Part shown: positions 62,301 through 64,000 of the stretch, one piece after another
Layout of the letters: each line of letters starts with the position of its first letter
Position numbering within the stretch: position 1 is the first letter of the stretch
Origin: Wolfiporia cocos
Lineage: Eukaryota > Basidiomycota > Agaricomycetes > Polyporales > Phaeolaceae
Direction: 5' to 3'
Assembly (NCBI GenBank): GCA_029448655.1
Contig: JACCLO010000006.1
Span: 2,728,001 to 2,792,000, forward strand
DNA length: 64,000 bases
The notes under the pieces: model-generated
Seen by the model: the letters and a program-made list of their open reading frames with translations, nothing else
Database searches by the model: none
What the model was told of the DNA's origin: nothing
Program-made: the position numbers and the translations under genes

Positions 62301-63015
62301 GCGCAAGGCGTTAACTGGTCCGGGTAGCCTCCTGTATAGCGCCGGATACCAAGTTCAGCGACATCGCCCAAGTCAAGCATGCATATTCAGCACATACGCA
62401 AATAGAACGTCCTTCAATGTTATTATTCGGCCAGTTTTCGACCTCGCTTTGTCACTTGCCATGTTGCCTGGAGGATTGTGGAACGTACCAAGGTGAGTTA
62501 CCTTACCTCAACACACCTCCGGGATGGAGTAGCCCACACTGCAGTCGCATGTGTTAGATCCGGAGCATTGTGGCGATAAAATAGGTCTCGTATCTTTTTA
62601 ATGATCACACGGGCGTCTTTAGCCTGCATGCATCCGGCACTTCCAGAAACCGTAGTAGTCGGCTCAGTGCACAGCATTTACATATGGTGTAACCGAGAGC
62701 ACCAATAGCGCAAGGCTCTCAGACATTATAGTATCCCTTTACAACTGACATCTTACCACCCTCGCGCACTTTCGGCGGGAACCCACGGTCGTTGGGCGAG
62801 TTACGGCGAGGCAGTCATGTGTACTATCTGAGTTTCAAACCTCACCATTAAGGCGTGTCCGGACGTAACAATTGGTGTATGAGGACCTTCTGCACTCATT
62901 CAGATAGCCATGCAGAGGTATGTTGGTGGCAGGTGCTGGTAGAGGTGTGGCTAGATATGAGGGCCGTCGCACAACCTGCGCAGACCCCCCACCTACATAC
63001 CGTCAATCCACCAGC

Positions 63016-64000
63016 ATGAACGCTAATACTGACAGTGATTTGTCACGACATGCAGAGCCCAAGCTCATTATGTAGGTGCTGCACCATTGCGCAGCGCCCT
63101 GCTCGCGCCATCGGTATTCATATTGTGTCTGATCACAGGGTACTTGGTGGCACAGGATGCGGGAAGACATCGGTAGGCGCCCTGGTTTAAATGATCCATT
63201 GTCAGGCTAATACACTGACGGATCCAAAAAGTTCTGTAACGCCGCTAGCGGCTCTAGCCTGAAAGTCTCTCATGGGCTTCGGTCATGCACGACTGAGCTG
63301 CAGACGGTGGAGCTGGTCCTTGACGAACAACCGGTCATCCTCATCGATACTCCCGGATTCGATGATACAGTGAAGCCGCAGGCTCTAGTTCTCAAAGAAA
63401 TTGCAACATCGCTGAGATTGCTGTATGTAGACCTGTACTTGACAGGAACAGAGCTTATCGGCTGTCTCCATAGTTTTCAAGGCGAGAGAAACGTAGACGG
63501 CCTTATCTATATGCACAGGATATCAGATATCCGCATGGGAGGCACGTCGTTGAACATCTATCGAATTTTCTCAAAGCTATGTGGGGCTGGAGCGATGAAG
63601 AACGTTGTTATCGCGACAACAATGTGGAGTCAAGTGCGGGCAGAGGTAGGTAGAACAAGGGAGGAAGAGCTGCGAAACAACTACTTCAAGAATGCGCTCG
63701 ACCGTGGCGCACGGATGGCTTCGCATGATGGCTCCAAGGATTCTGCGATTAAGATTATCACGGATCTGCTCGCAATCATGACGAAACCACAAATGCTACA
63801 GGTTCAGGATGATATGGTGATACAACGCAAGGCAATTCACGACACAGAGGCGGGGATGCAGCTCGACAAGGAGCTCGACCAATTGATTCAGGATCTTCAG
63901 AGTGGCAATCTAAGTGAATCGCCGACAGAGAAACTTCAGCAGGCTCAAACAGCGTTAGAACGCGAGAAGGCTTCGTTACGGACAGATGTCGACGAGGAAG
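63016..64000 (+). CDS. AIG1-like GTPase, type 1 (copy F), cut by window end
   Basis: Exons 63016-63071, 63139-63172, 63232-63422 and 63474 onward; the last exon runs off the window. Exons 2 and 3 again measure 34 and 191 nt. G1 is GGTGCGKT, G2 Thr in RSCT, G3 DTPG, then FDDTVKPQALVLKEI, GLIYMHRISDIRMGG and TTMW at the G4 position, followed by the start of the coiled coil (LQQAQTALEREKASL). Exon 1 encodes MNANTDSDLSRHAEPKLI. The ATG is 3474 bp from that of the orphan exon at 59542. Confidence 0.87.

Noticed and set aside
1..64000. CRISPR arrays, operons or prokaryotic insertion sequences
   Set aside because: None seen; introns, tRNA intron and gene content show a eukaryotic nuclear genome.

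Overview
The window looks like nuclear DNA of a filamentous basidiomycete (Agaricomycetes). Genes are cut by many short introns of about 45-60 nt with good GT..AG signals, housekeeping genes are GC-rich, and the contents are typical of mushroom-forming fungi: large serine-rich proteins, ankyrin/SEC-C/MYND proteins and an expanded AIG1-like GTPase family. No bacterial or organellar signature was seen. Exon limits given here were worked out by eye from reading frame, splice signals and family motifs.

Left part (1-25 kb), mostly conserved genes: an ARO8-type aminotransferase (about 460-2128), a gene-poor gap, a 50-aa zinc-ribbon protein (3974-4593), a CaMKK/Ssp1-type protein kinase (4938-7977), a tail-anchored coiled-coil protein on the minus strand (11486-8439), a serine-rich protein with a KEN box (14166-11946), TMA46/ZC3H15 (14443-15864), CWC2 on the minus strand (17270-16003), a fungal-specific transcription factor without a visible DNA-binding domain (18213-20005), a tRNA fragment and an intron-containing tRNA-Asn, an unknown 554-aa protein (21710-23493) and a SUR7/PalI-like membrane protein (24050-24847).

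Middle (25-55 kb), core genes alternating with accessory DNA: a broken ankyrin/SEC-C/MYND copy (about 25.95-27.25 kb), two convergent AIG1-like GTPases (28043-29258 and 31300-30084), a gene-poor 2.8 kb, a Whi5/Nrm1-like protein (34131-36136), a conserved-looking protein of unknown role (36938-39409), a small two-TM protein, GTPase relics at 41.6-42.7 kb, a non-coding repeat, a CRZ1-like zinc finger factor (46214-48687), a DUF2415/WD40-type protein (49473-51592) and an intact ankyrin/SEC-C/MYND gene (53190-54905).

Right part (55-64 kb): a second, inverted copy of the non-coding repeat and then a GTPase cluster. The main result concerns this family. Two GTPase subtypes occur head to head (type 2 on one strand, type 1 on the other, about 740 bp between them). 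This pair is seen three times: 57.7-59.6 kb, 61.2-64 kb, and as a decayed copy at 41.6-42.7 kb. The first two are tandem copies offset by about 3.47 kb. The third belongs to an inverted segmental duplication together with the non-coding repeat. All copies have an AIG1/septin-like G1-G3 region but no normal G4 motif, followed by a coiled coil and, in type 1, a basic tryptophan-rich tail.
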